The notes: generated by a model from the letters alone, not told the origin. Counted from the stretch's first letter, positions 1 to 6,645 are shown. The stretch is DNA of 6,666 nt from an uncultured Clostridia bacterium (GCA_947631585.1 CANRLY010000106.1:1-6666), one strand, 5' to 3'. Numbers and translations are program-made.

Positions 1-1458
1 GTGTTCCCGGCAATAGCTGTCTGCGACGGTATCGCTATGGGTCATAAGGGAATGAAGTATTCCCTCGTGACAAGAGACCTTATCGCCGACTCTACCGAGT
101 GTATGGCGCTGGCTCACCACTTCGATGCGCTGGTAATGGTGCCAAACTGCGATAAGAACGTCCCCGGACTGCTCATGGCAGCCGCAAGGGTGAACGTCCC
201 CACAGTGTTCGTTTCAGGCGGACCTATGCTTGCCGGACATATCAAGGGCAAGAAAACTTCTCTTTCCAGTATGTTTGAAGCTGTGGGCGCACAGGCGGCA
301 GGAACAATGACTCTGGAGGACGTGGAAGAGTTTGAAAACAAGGCTTGCCCCAGCTGCGGCTCGTGTTCGGGAATGTATACCGCAAACTCCATGAACTGCC
401 TGACTGAGGTGCTTGGAATGGGTCTCAGAGGCAACGGAACTATCCCTGCCGTTTATTCCCAGAGGATAAGACTGGCAAAGCAGGCTGGTATGCAGGTGAT
501 GGAGCTTTACAGGAAGAATATAAGACCCAGGGATATAATGACCAGAGAAGCGTTTATCAACGCAATTACTGCGGATATGGCTCTTGGCTGCTCGACTAAT
601 TCCATGCTGCATCTTCCTGCTATAGCTCATGAATGTCAGGTGGAACTTGACCTGGATTTCGTAAACGAGATATCCAAACGCACCCCTAACCTCTGCCACC
701 TTGCTCCTGCCGGAAATACATATATGGAGGATCTTAACGAAGCGGGCGGAGTCTATGCCGTGCTAAATGAGCTTGTGAAGAAAGACCTTATCAATACCGA
801 CTGCCTTACCTGCACAGGCAAGACCCTGGGCGAAAATATCAGCGGCTGCGTGAATAAAGACCCGTCTATCATCAGACCTATAGACCAGCCTTATTCTGAA
901 ACAGGCGGCATAGCTGTTCTCAGGGGCAACCTTGCTCCGGATACCTGCGTGGTAAAGCGTTCAGCCGTTGCGCCTGAAATGCTTAAACACGAAGGCCCTG
1001 CAAGAGTCTTTGACTGCGAAGAGGACGCCATCGAAGCGATAAAGGGCGGAAAGATAGTTGCAGGAGACGTTGTGGTCATCAGATATGAAGGACCAAAGGG
1101 CGGCCCCGGCATGAGGGAAATGCTCAACCCCACTTCCGCTATCGCAGGAATGGGTCTTGGCTCGTCGGTAGCTCTTATCACCGACGGACGGTTCAGCGGC
1201 GCATCGAGAGGAGCTTCCATAGGACACGTTTCTCCCGAAGCGGCTGTGGGCGGACCTATTGCGCTGGTCAAAGACGGCGATATCATCGAAATAGATATTC
1301 CCAATTATAAGATAAATGTAAAGGTTTCCGATGAGGAACTTGCCGCAAGAAAGGCTCAGTGGACTCCCAGAGAGCCTGAGATAACTACCGGATATCTGGG
1401 AAGATATGCTTCTCTTGTCACCAGCGGCAACAGGGGAGCGATACTTGAAGTAAAGTGA
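1..1458 (+). CDS. ilvD: Dihydroxy-acid dehydratase IlvD, 5'-truncated by the window edge
   Basis: This cytoplasmic iron-sulfur enzyme dehydrates 2,3-dihydroxy-isovalerate and dihydroxy-methylvalerate to the 2-keto acids that become valine, leucine and isoleucine. The 485 visible residues align to the family from just before the DGIAMGH motif (9-15) to the C-terminus. An NCDK motif (49-52) carries the second cluster cysteine, C50, and the lysine K52 that is carbamylated in characterised homologues. C122 in GSCSGMYTANSM is the third cluster ligand. GRFSG (396-400) holds the likely catalytic serine S399. The first cluster cysteine should lie in the missing N-terminus. The short family form is about 550-560 residues, so some 70 are absent. 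The GTG at base 1 is therefore an internal valine codon, not a start. The stop lies 13 bases before pyrC, suggesting cotranscription. The 6-phosphogluconate dehydratase Edd is a paralogue, but the length and motifs favour IlvD. Confidence 0.96.
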   Translation: MFPAIAVCDGIAMGHKGMKYSLVTRDLIADSTECMALAHHFDALVMVPNCDKNVPGLLMAAARVNVPTVFVSGGPMLAGHIKGKKTSLSSMFEAVGAQAAGTMTLEDVEEFENKACPSCGSCSGMYTANSMNCLTEVLGMGLRGNGTIPAVYSQRIRLAKQAGMQVMELYRKNIRPRDIMTREAFINAITADMALGCSTNSMLHLPAIAHECQVELDLDFVNEISKRTPNLCHLAPAGNTYMEDLNEAGGVYAVLNELVKKDLINTDCLTCTGKTLGENISGCVNKDPSIIRPIDQPYSETGGIAVLRGNLAPDTCVVKRSAVAPEMLKHEGPARVFDCEEDAIEAIKGGKIVAGDVVVIRYEGPKGGPGMREMLNPTSAIAGMGLGSSVALITDGRFSGASRGASIGHVSPEAAVGGPIALVKDGDIIEIDIPNYKINVKVSDEELAARKAQWTPREPEITTGYLGRYASLVTSGNRGAILEVK

Positions 1459-1471
1459 TCGGAGGTGTCTG

Positions 1472-2743
1472 ATGAGCCTGCTTTTAAAAAACGTCAGGGC
1501 GGTGGACGGAGAGTCCGGTCTGGACGAAGTAACGGATATCCTCATTGACGGCGGAAAGATCGTCGATATGAAAAAGGGTATCCCCGACGGCGGCAGCAGA
1601 GTTATTGACTGCGCCGGTAAACTGGCGGCTTTTCCGGGAATGATGGATATGCACGTCCACCTGAGAGACCCCGGCTTTACCCATAAAGAGGATATCCTCA
1701 CTGGTACTTCCGCTGCAAAGGCAGGGGGATTTACGGCAGTCGCCTGTATGCCCAATACCCGACCTGCCGCCGATTCGCCGGAGACTATCAGGTATATCCT
1801 GGATAAGGCTGCGGCGACCGGGGTGAAAGTCTACCCTGTGGCGTGTATAACCAAGGGTATGTCCGGCAGGGAACTTTGCGACTATGATCAGCTCAAACAA
1901 GCCGGAGCTGCCGCTTTGTCCGACGACGGAAAACCGGTGGAAAACGCCGGACTGATGCTTCGTGCGCTCCAGCTTTCAGTTTCAAACGGACTGACGGTCA
2001 TTTCCCACTGCGAGGATCTCAGCATAATCAACGGCGGTATAATGAATAAAGGCGAGATCGCAGAAAAGCTGGGCGCAAAGGGCATGGACAGGGCAAGCGA
2101 GGACTGCGTTACCGCAAGGGAGATAGCTCTGACAATGTCCTGTTCGGCGCATATCCATATCGCTCACGTTTCTACGGAAGGCTCTGTGAATATCATTCGT
2201 GCCGCCAAAAAAGACGGAGTGAACGTCACCTGCGAGACCTGTCCGCACTATTTTACCTATACCCATGAGAAACTGCTTTCCATGGACGCCGACTACAGAA
2301 TGAATCCGCCTCTCAGGACAGAACGGGACAGAGCGGCGGTGGAAGAGGCGGTGCTGGACGGCACTATTGACTGCATAGTGACAGACCACGCTCCCCATAC
2401 GGCTGAGGAAAAGGCGGACTTTTTCACTGCGCCAAACGGAGTGGTCGGGCTGGAAACTTCGCTGGCGGCAACGCTCACCGGACTTTACCATACGGGAAAA
2501 TGTTCCCTCAGTCATATCAGCAGGCTCATGTCCTCGAACCCAAGAAAAGTCATGGGCCTTGAACCGATAAAACTGGCGGTGGGACAGCCTGCCGACCTGA
2601 CTGTGTTCGACCCTGAACTTGAGTGGGAAGTTATACCGGGCGAGCTTCATTCAAAGTCGGTGAACAGCGTGTTCAAAGGGGAAAAGCTCAAAGGCAAGGT
2701 TGTTTACACCATATCGGACGGAAAAATAGTGTTTTCACTTTGA
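1472..2743 (+). CDS. pyrC: Dihydroorotase, class I (PyrC)
   Basis: This zinc enzyme interconverts carbamoyl-aspartate and dihydroorotate, the third step of UMP synthesis. The 423 residues match the length of class I (Bacillus/Aquifex-type) dihydroorotases, against about 350 for the E. coli type. The metal and active-site residues fall where expected: H61 and H63 in the HVHLRDPG motif, D151 in SDDGKP, H179 in SHCED, H232 in AHVSTEG and D305 in the TDHAPH motif. An N-terminal beta segment with DILIDGGKI (22-30) and a C-terminal segment (about 372-423, GQPADLTVFD onward) form the usual amidohydrolase composite domain. All ligands are present, so it should be active rather than one of the inactive PyrC-like partners. 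The ATG is preceded by GGAGGTG at 1461-1467. Allantoinase and hydantoinase are relatives, but the neighbouring pyr genes settle the call. Confidence 0.97.
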   Translation: MSLLLKNVRAVDGESGLDEVTDILIDGGKIVDMKKGIPDGGSRVIDCAGKLAAFPGMMDMHVHLRDPGFTHKEDILTGTSAAKAGGFTAVACMPNTRPAADSPETIRYILDKAAATGVKVYPVACITKGMSGRELCDYDQLKQAGAAALSDDGKPVENAGLMLRALQLSVSNGLTVISHCEDLSIINGGIMNKGEIAEKLGAKGMDRASEDCVTAREIALTMSCSAHIHIAHVSTEGSVNIIRAAKKDGVNVTCETCPHYFTYTHEKLLSMDADYRMNPPLRTERDRAAVEEAVLDGTIDCIVTDHAPHTAEEKADFFTAPNGVVGLETSLAATLTGLYHTGKCSLSHISRLMSSNPRKVMGLEPIKLAVGQPADLTVFDPELEWEVIPGELHSKSVNSVFKGEKLKGKVVYTISDGKIVFSL

Positions 2744-2781
2744 CGATTTTTAAAATTCTGACAATATAAGGAGATGACGAA

Positions 2782-3714
2782 ATGTCGTTTGACAGACTTA
2801 TCGAAAAGATAATCAAGACCCAGAACCCTACGGTGGTAGGTCTCGACCCGAAACTGGACTATGTTCCCCAGTATATCAAGGAAAAGAAGTTCGCCAAGTA
2901 CGGCAGGACTTTCGAGGGCGCAGCCAGGGCGATCTATACTTTCAACAAGAAGATAATTGACGAGATATACGATATCGTCCCGGCGATAAAGCCCCAGGCG
3001 GCGTACTATGAGATGTACGGCTGGGAGGGCGTCAGAACGCTGGCTAAGACTATCGCATATGCAAAGTCTAAGGGAATGTTCGTTATCACCGACGGCAAAA
3101 GGAACGATATCGGCGCAACTATGGAGGCTTATGCGGCGGCTCACCTGGGAGTTACCGATCTGGACGGCGAAGTCGCTGAGGCTTTCGGGGCGGACGCTCT
3201 CACAGTCAACGGCTACCTGGGAACTGACGGCATCTCTCCGCTTCTGGAACAGTGCAGGACTTACGATAAGGGTATCTTCGTTTTGGTAAAGACCTCTAAT
3301 AAGTCCAGCGGCGAACTCCAGGATAAGCTTATCGGCGATAAGACCGTCTACGCAACTGTAGGCGAAATGTGCGAAAAATGGGGCTTAGAGGCTATGGGCA
3401 AGTATGGGTATTCCTCTGTGGGCGCAGTGGTCGGCGCAACTTACCCCGAACAGCTGGCTGAAATGCGAAAGGCGCTGCCTTCCACTTTCTTCCTGATACC
3501 CGGATATGGGGCGCAGGGCGGAGGAGCAGAGGGCGTTTCCAAAGGATTTGACCAGAACGGTCTGGGCGCAATAGTAAATTCTTCCAGAGCGGTGATGTGC
3601 GCTTATAAAAAGGAAGAGTGCGACGAGAAAGACTTTGCCAAAGCCGCCAGACGAGAGGTCATCAGAATGAAAGAGGATATAATCTCTTATCTGCCTAAGA
3701 TAGCTCTCGAATGA
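2782..3714 (+). CDS. pyrF: Orotidine 5'-phosphate decarboxylase, long (type 2) form
   Basis: This enzyme decarboxylates OMP to UMP, the last step of de novo pyrimidine synthesis, in the cytoplasm. The 310-residue TIM-barrel protein belongs to the longer subfamily found in many Clostridia, Actinobacteria and myxobacteria; the E. coli/Bacillus form is about 230-245 residues. Visible motifs are GLDP (20-23), AIKPQAAYYE (68-77) with K70, the catalytic Asp-Lys-Asp signature DGKRNDIG (104-111; D104, K106, D109), IPGYGAQGG (239-247) for phosphate binding, and VNSSRAVM (265-272). The start is fixed by AAGGAG at 2768-2773, eight bases before the ATG. It follows pyrC after a 38-base AT-rich gap, the widest gap in the plus-strand unit. 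Nothing is truncated or unusual within the protein. Confidence 0.96.
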   Translation: MSFDRLIEKIIKTQNPTVVGLDPKLDYVPQYIKEKKFAKYGRTFEGAARAIYTFNKKIIDEIYDIVPAIKPQAAYYEMYGWEGVRTLAKTIAYAKSKGMFVITDGKRNDIGATMEAYAAAHLGVTDLDGEVAEAFGADALTVNGYLGTDGISPLLEQCRTYDKGIFVLVKTSNKSSGELQDKLIGDKTVYATVGEMCEKWGLEAMGKYGYSSVGAVVGATYPEQLAEMRKALPSTFFLIPGYGAQGGGAEGVSKGFDQNGLGAIVNSSRAVMCAYKKEECDEKDFAKAARREVIRMKEDIISYLPKIALE

Positions 3715-3720
3715 TTTTAT

Positions 3721-3726
3721 AAAGGA
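3721..3726 (+). promoter_or_regulatory. Ribosome binding site that decides the pyrK start
   Basis: AAAGGA lies directly before an in-frame TTG (3727-3729) and nine bases before an in-frame ATG (3736-3738). The TTG is too close to be served by this site, so the ATG is the better start, giving a protein three residues shorter than the longest open frame. Confidence 0.75.
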
Positions 3727-3735
3727 TTGATAGAA

Positions 3736-4500
3736 ATGTATAAACAAGGGAAGTACCAGATAATTTCCAAAAAAGCCATCGCCAAAGGGATATATGATAT
3801 GGAGATATACTGCCCTGAGATAGCTGTACAGACAGAGTGCGGACAGTTCGTCCATATTTCCGCAGACGGCTTTTTCCTGCGCAGACCTATCTCAGTCTGC
3901 GCTGTAGATAAGGTCAGGGGGACTCTGCGTATCGTCTTTGAGGTCAGGGGGAACGGAACTGACAAGATCTCTCAGCTGAACAAGGGGGAACTTATCGACA
4001 TGATCGCCCCTCTGGGAAACGGATTCAAGGTATTTCCCGGGAAAAAAGCCGTTTGTGTGGGCGGAGGCATAGGAACTCCTCCCATGCTGGCAGTTGCGGC
4101 TGAATACGGCGCAGACGCCACTGTGATATGCGGATTCCGGTCGGCTTCTGCGGTGATATTGCAGGACGACCTGAAAGCTCAGGGCAACAGAACTATCCTT
4201 TGCACGGACGACGGCACTGCCGGCAGAAAGGGATTTGTCACCGATGCGCTGAAAGAGCTGCTGGAGACCGAAAAGCCGGACGTTATCTACGCCTGCGGTC
4301 CTGACGTCATGCTCAGGGCGGTGGCTTCTATGGCAAAGGAAAACGGCATAAGCTGTCAGGTGTCTCTGGAAGAAAGAATGGGCTGCGGAGTGGGTGCTTG
4401 TCTTGTGTGCGCCTGCAAAGCAGTTAAAAACGGGGAAGAGTATTTCGCCCACGTCTGCAAAGACGGACCTGTATTTCCTGCTGAGGAGGTGATGTTCTGA
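3736..4500 (+). CDS. pyrK: Dihydroorotate dehydrogenase B, electron-transfer subunit PyrK
   Basis: PyrK carries FAD and a [2Fe-2S] cluster. It passes electrons from the FMN of PyrDB to NAD+, letting class 1B dihydroorotate dehydrogenase use NAD+ instead of fumarate or quinones. The 254-residue protein has the ferredoxin-reductase layout. An FAD-binding barrel (about 1-100) includes the RRPISV motif (49-54). A nucleotide-binding domain follows with VGGGIGTPPM (108-117), then YACGPDVM (185-192). The C-terminal cluster loop has C217, C222 and C225 in GCGVGACLVC, with C241 in AHVCKDGPVF as the fourth ligand. All four cysteines are present. The length matches Lactococcus and Bacillus PyrK (about 255-260). 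The stop codon overlaps the pyrD start by one base, which fits 1:1 production of the two subunits. PyrK-like proteins also occur with NfnA/SudB-type enzymes, but the adjacent pyrD makes this assignment secure. Confidence 0.96.
   Translation: MYKQGKYQIISKKAIAKGIYDMEIYCPEIAVQTECGQFVHISADGFFLRRPISVCAVDKVRGTLRIVFEVRGNGTDKISQLNKGELIDMIAPLGNGFKVFPGKKAVCVGGGIGTPPMLAVAAEYGADATVICGFRSASAVILQDDLKAQGNRTILCTDDGTAGRKGFVTDALKELLETEKPDVIYACGPDVMLRAVASMAKENGISCQVSLEERMGCGVGACLVCACKAVKNGEEYFAHVCKDGPVFPAEEVMF
4484..4493 (+). promoter_or_regulatory. Near-complete Shine-Dalgarno sequence for pyrD inside pyrK
   Basis: AGGAGGTGAT is complementary to ten consecutive bases of the usual 16S rRNA 3' tail. It lies within the last codons of pyrK and precedes the pyrD ATG at 4500 by six bases. 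It fixes the pyrD start and, with the TGATG-type overlap, points to translational coupling of the two subunits. Confidence 0.85.
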
Positions 4501-5411
4501 TGGCTGACCTGAGCGTTGTTTTCGCCGGAGTTTCCATGAAAAATCCGGTCATTCCCGCAAGCGGTACTTTCGGGTACGGCAGGGAATACGACCAGTTTTA
4601 TTCCATATCCAGATTGGGGGGAATTTCTGTAAAGGGAACTACCCTTGCGCCGAAAGCCGGCAACCCTCCTCCCAGGATCGCTGAGACCCCTGCCGGTATG
4701 CTTAATTCTGTCGGGCTTCAGAACGGCGGAGCTAAGAAGTTTCTGGAGTACGAACTGCCAAACCTGAAAAGCAAGGACTTGGCGGTCATTGCAAATATCG
4801 CCGGCGCAACGGTGGAGGAGTGCCGTCAGCTTGCGGAGCTGATAGACGGTTCTGACGTGGATATGATAGAACTGAACATCTCCTGCCCCAACGTGAAGCA
4901 GGGAGGCGCAGCATTCGGCACAAACTGCAATTCCGCTGCCGAGGTGACAAGGGCGGTCAGGGGGGCGACTTCTAAACCGCTGATGGTGAAGCTTTCCCCT
5001 AATGTCACCAGCATAACCGATATCGCCAAAGCGGTGGAAGCCGAGGGCGCAGACGCAGTTTCCCTTATAAATACGCTGCTTGGTATGCGAATTGATATCA
5101 AAACAAGACGTCCTGTGCTTAAAAACAACGTGGGCGGACTTTCAGGGCCGGCGGTGTTCCCCATAGCTGTGAGAATGGTCTGGCAGACTGCCAATGCGGT
5201 AAGCATACCCGTCTGCGGAATGGGCGGTATAGCCACGGCTGAGGACGCAGTTGAGATGATGATGGCTGGGGCTTCCTGCATACAGGTGGGAGCGGCTCTG
5301 TTTGCCGATCCTTTTGCTCCGCTGAAGATAATAGACGGTCTTGACCGCTGGTGTAATGAAAACGGCGTTAAGAATATTTCCGAGATAGTCGGAACAGTCA
5401 GACCATGGTAG
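4500..5411 (+). CDS. pyrD: Dihydroorotate dehydrogenase B, catalytic subunit (class 1B, PyrDB)
   Basis: This FMN-containing TIM-barrel enzyme oxidises dihydroorotate to orotate and forms the catalytic core of a PyrD2-PyrK2 complex in the cytoplasm. The 303 residues match the class 1 length. Class 1 is also shown by a catalytic cysteine, C129, in ELNISCPNVKQGG (124-136), where class 2 enzymes have serine. Other landmarks are PASGTFGYG (19-27), SVKGTT with K45 (43-48), NSVGLQN (69-75) for substrate contact, VKLSPNV with K164 (163-169), the glycine-rich FMN phosphate sites VCGMGGI (238-244) and QVGAALF (262-268), and a conserved C-terminal GTVRPW. An adjacent pyrK identifies it as form 1B (NAD-dependent) rather than 1A. 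The start is one base inside the pyrK stop and has a near-perfect Shine-Dalgarno sequence. No deviation from the family is visible. Confidence 0.97.
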   Translation: MADLSVVFAGVSMKNPVIPASGTFGYGREYDQFYSISRLGGISVKGTTLAPKAGNPPPRIAETPAGMLNSVGLQNGGAKKFLEYELPNLKSKDLAVIANIAGATVEECRQLAELIDGSDVDMIELNISCPNVKQGGAAFGTNCNSAAEVTRAVRGATSKPLMVKLSPNVTSITDIAKAVEAEGADAVSLINTLLGMRIDIKTRRPVLKNNVGGLSGPAVFPIAVRMVWQTANAVSIPVCGMGGIATAEDAVEMMMAGASCIQVGAALFADPFAPLKIIDGLDRWCNENGVKNISEIVGTVRPW

Positions 5412-5426
5412 GAAGCGGAGAAGAAT

Positions 5427-5867
5427 ATGAAGATAATGGCAGTCGATTACGGCGATGCAAGGACAGGGATAGCAGTCTGCGACAGGACGGAATTTCTGGC
5501 GTCACCTGTGGGAACTATCGAGGAGAAAGACTTCGACAGGCTGGTGGAAAAAGTGGCTTACATGGCGCAGCAGTACGAAGTCGGGGAGATAGTAGTGGGG
5601 TTGCCGCTCAACATGAACGGTTCTAAAGGGCCAAGGGCGCAGAAGTCGGAGCTGTTTGCAAATGCGCTTAACCAGGCGACCGATATCCCGGTGAATATGT
5701 GGGACGAGCGTTCTACTACTGTTACCGCCGCAGGAATACTTAACGAAACGGACGTGCGTGGTAAAAAACGCAAGAAAGTTATAGACACAGTGGCTGCAAC
5801 GGTCATTCTTGAGGCGTATCTTGAGTTCAGAAGAAAACGCAAAAGCCGTGAACAGTCACAGCAGTAA
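5427..5867 (+). CDS. ruvX: RuvX/YqgF family nuclease (pre-16S rRNA processing; putative Holliday junction resolvase)
   Basis: This small cytoplasmic RNase H-fold nuclease is usually essential. Family members are implicated in maturing the 5' end of 16S rRNA and have also been described as a Holliday junction resolvase, so the cellular substrate is family knowledge and not visible here. The 146 residues match the usual 135-150. Motifs in order are VDYGDARTGIA (6-16) with catalytic D7, EIVVGLPLNMNG (54-65), WDERSTT (92-98) and VIDTVAATVILE (118-129) with catalytic D120. The lysine/arginine-rich tail (about 135-141) is common in the family. The ATG has GGAG at 5417-5420. Another ATG three codons in is less likely, because D7 normally lies close to the N-terminus. 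It begins 15 bases after pyrD and so probably shares the pyr transcript, a placement I do not recognise as typical for this gene. It is the last gene before the terminator. Confidence 0.95.
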   Translation: MKIMAVDYGDARTGIAVCDRTEFLASPVGTIEEKDFDRLVEKVAYMAQQYEVGEIVVGLPLNMNGSKGPRAQKSELFANALNQATDIPVNMWDERSTTVTAAGILNETDVRGKKRKKVIDTVAATVILEAYLEFRRKRKSREQSQQ

Positions 5868-5887
5868 GTAATGCTGGGGCAAAATGA

Positions 5888-5924
5888 AAAGCTCCCTGGT
5901 CTATTGACCGGAGCTTTGATTTTT
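5888..5924. terminator. Bidirectional rho-independent terminator between convergent units
   Basis: An inverted repeat pairs AAAGCTCC (5888-5895) with GGAGCTTT (5910-5917) and GGTC (5898-5901) with GACC (5906-5909), around a TATT loop, with a two-base bulge (CT, 5896-5897). Read on the plus strand it is followed by GATTTTT, ending the ilvD-pyr-ruvX unit 21 bases after the ruvX stop. Read on the minus strand it is followed by a TTTTCATTTT tract, ending the transporter unit. The stop codon of the minus-strand gene (5901-5903) lies at the stem-loop boundary, so the last codons of that gene form part of the stem. Confidence 0.88.
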
Positions 5925-6272
5925 GGCAAAAAATTCCTTTATGCCCATAAGCACAAGAAATCCTGCGAACAGTTTTCTTAAAAAGGTCTGGCTGAAACCT
6001 GATGCAAACCATGCTGCCGCCGCTGCGCAGACGCTTCCTGCCGCTATGGCAAGAAGGGCAGTTTTCCAGTGGACAAGGCGGTTTTTTGTGTGAAATATCA
6101 GGGATATCACGGCTATCGGTATGAAAAACACAAGGTTTATCCCCTGCGCCTGAAGCTGGGGTATGTCGGTAAAGACCGTCAGGTATATTATCAGTATCAT
6201 TCCGCCGCCAAGCCCCATGGAAGCCATTATCCCTGAAAAAAGCGAGACCAGCGCTGTTGCTGCAATGCCCAT
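5901..6272 (-). CDS. Half-size TauE/SafE (TSUP) family membrane protein, second of a pair
   Basis: This 123-residue integral membrane protein resembles one repeat of the TauE/SafE family, whose full-length members (about 250 residues) have two homologous halves and export sulfite, sulfoacetate or other small organic anions. Hydrophobic segments fall at about 3-34 (one helix plus a possible re-entrant part), 46-60, 71-90 and 99-116. The glycine signature GLGGGMI (20-26) matches GSGGGMI in the upstream partner. Basic residues cluster in the loops at 63-70 and 99-100 and at 112-117. The start is the ATG at 6272, served by AAGGAG (plus-strand positions 6279-6284) six bases upstream. A longer frame from 6311 would overlap the upstream gene by 29 bases and add a charged stretch without a good ribosome binding site. 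The substrate cannot be told from sequence. It probably works as a dimer with its neighbour, which is inference. Confidence 0.85.
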   Translation of the reverse strand: MGIAATALVSLFSGIMASMGLGGGMILIIYLTVFTDIPQLQAQGINLVFFIPIAVISLIFHTKNRLVHWKTALLAIAAGSVCAAAAAWFASGFSQTFLRKLFAGFLVLMGIKEFFAKNQSSGQ

Positions 6273-6278
6273 ATGCCG

Positions 6279-6284
6279 CTCCTT
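6279..6284 (-). promoter_or_regulatory. Ribosome binding site deciding the start of the second TSUP half
   Basis: On the minus strand this reads AAGGAG and overlaps the TAA stop (6285-6283) of the upstream half-gene. It lies six bases before the ATG at 6272, which favours that start over the longer frame beginning at 6311 and suggests translational coupling. Confidence 0.8.
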
Positions 6285-6645
6285 ATCTGAAAAACAGCCG
6301 TATGCCGGCAATTATCATGACCAGTGAGAATATCTTTATCAGGACTTTGTTGGCAAGCTTTTTTAAAAGCTTTGCGCCGATAGCTGCGCCTAACAGTCCA
6401 AGGGGAATGAATTTTGCCGCCTGAACAGGGTCAAGCCCGCCTTTGCGCAGGTAAATAAGACCGCTTATGACGCTGAGGGGCAATGTGATGGCAATGGCGG
6501 TGGCGTGGGAATTTTTTGCCGGGATATCGGCTTTTTCGAGCATCGGCACGGCGATCATTCCGCCGCCTGAGCCGAAAAGCCCGTTTGCTGCGCCTGTGAC
6601 AGCTCCCAGCAGAAGATAATAAAGTTTTGATGATGTAAATTTCAT
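6283..6645 (-). CDS. Half-size TauE/SafE (TSUP) family membrane protein, first of a pair
   Basis: This 120-residue membrane protein corresponds to the N-terminal repeat of a TauE/SafE (TSUP) anion transporter. It has a short basic N-terminus (MKFTSSK), a hydrophobic stretch at about 8-36 containing the family-like signature TGAANGLFGSGGGMI (17-31) followed by VPML, and further segments at about 48-66, 78-94 and 101-118. An A-TA-AITLPLSVISG segment (48-62) resembles the conserved second helix of the family. The basic loop KLLKKLANK (92-100) is probably cytoplasmic. The protein ends cleanly at a TAA just after the fourth segment, at the point where the second half of a full-length protein would begin. 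The next gene supplies that half in a different reading frame after a 10-base gap. AAAGGA at plus-strand 6653-6658, seven bases before the ATG, supports the start. The promoter lies outside the window, and the substrate is unknown. Confidence 0.85.
   Translation of the reverse strand: MKFTSSKLYYLLLGAVTGAANGLFGSGGGMIAVPMLEKADIPAKNSHATAIAITLPLSVISGLIYLRKGGLDPVQAAKFIPLGLLGAAIGAKLLKKLANKVLIKIFSLVMIIAGIRLFFR

Noticed and set aside
1..3. GTG at the first base as a start codon for ilvD
   Set aside because: The family has about 70 more residues upstream, including the first cluster cysteine. The position corresponds to an internal residue just before FPAIAVCDGIAMGH, so the gene simply runs in from the left.
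961..1755. Long antisense open frame across the ilvD-pyrC junction
   Set aside because: It lies opposite two well-conserved enzymes, lacks a recognisable domain and has no good ribosome binding site. Long antisense frames are common opposite genes with this codon bias.
2740..2770. Possible internal promoter between pyrC and pyrF (TTGACG at 2740-2745, TATAAG at 2765-2770)
   Set aside because: The spacing is 19 bases, and the -10 box overlaps the pyrF ribosome binding site. A transcript starting there would lack that site, so a functional promoter here is unlikely despite the box matches.
3678..3683. TATAAT hexamer near the end of pyrF as a promoter for pyrK
   Set aside because: No acceptable -35 box lies 16-18 bases upstream (GAGGTC is the only candidate), and the hexamer is explained by codons for Asp-Ile-Ile.
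3727..3735. TTG at 3727 as the pyrK start
   Set aside because: It directly abuts the AAAGGA ribosome binding site with no spacer, whereas the ATG at 3736 has normal spacing and gives the usual family N-terminus.
3911..3952. Direct repeat AGGTCAGGGGGA at 3911-3922 and 3941-3952
   Set aside because: Both copies are in frame in pyrK and encode Val-Arg-Gly, which fits the FAD-domain strands. A third similar string occurs in pyrD, so it reflects common codon choice and not a site.
5405..5626. Small plus-strand open frame overlapping the start of ruvX
   Set aside because: It is a shadow of ruvX in another frame. Its composition is arginine/glycine-rich with no family resemblance, and the ruvX motifs account for the same bases.
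6355..6372. Near-palindrome AAGCTTTTTTAAAAGCTT as a regulatory hairpin
   Set aside because: It lies inside the first TSUP half-gene and encodes the basic KLLKKL loop with repeated AAG-CTT codons. There is no nearby start, stop or terminator context.
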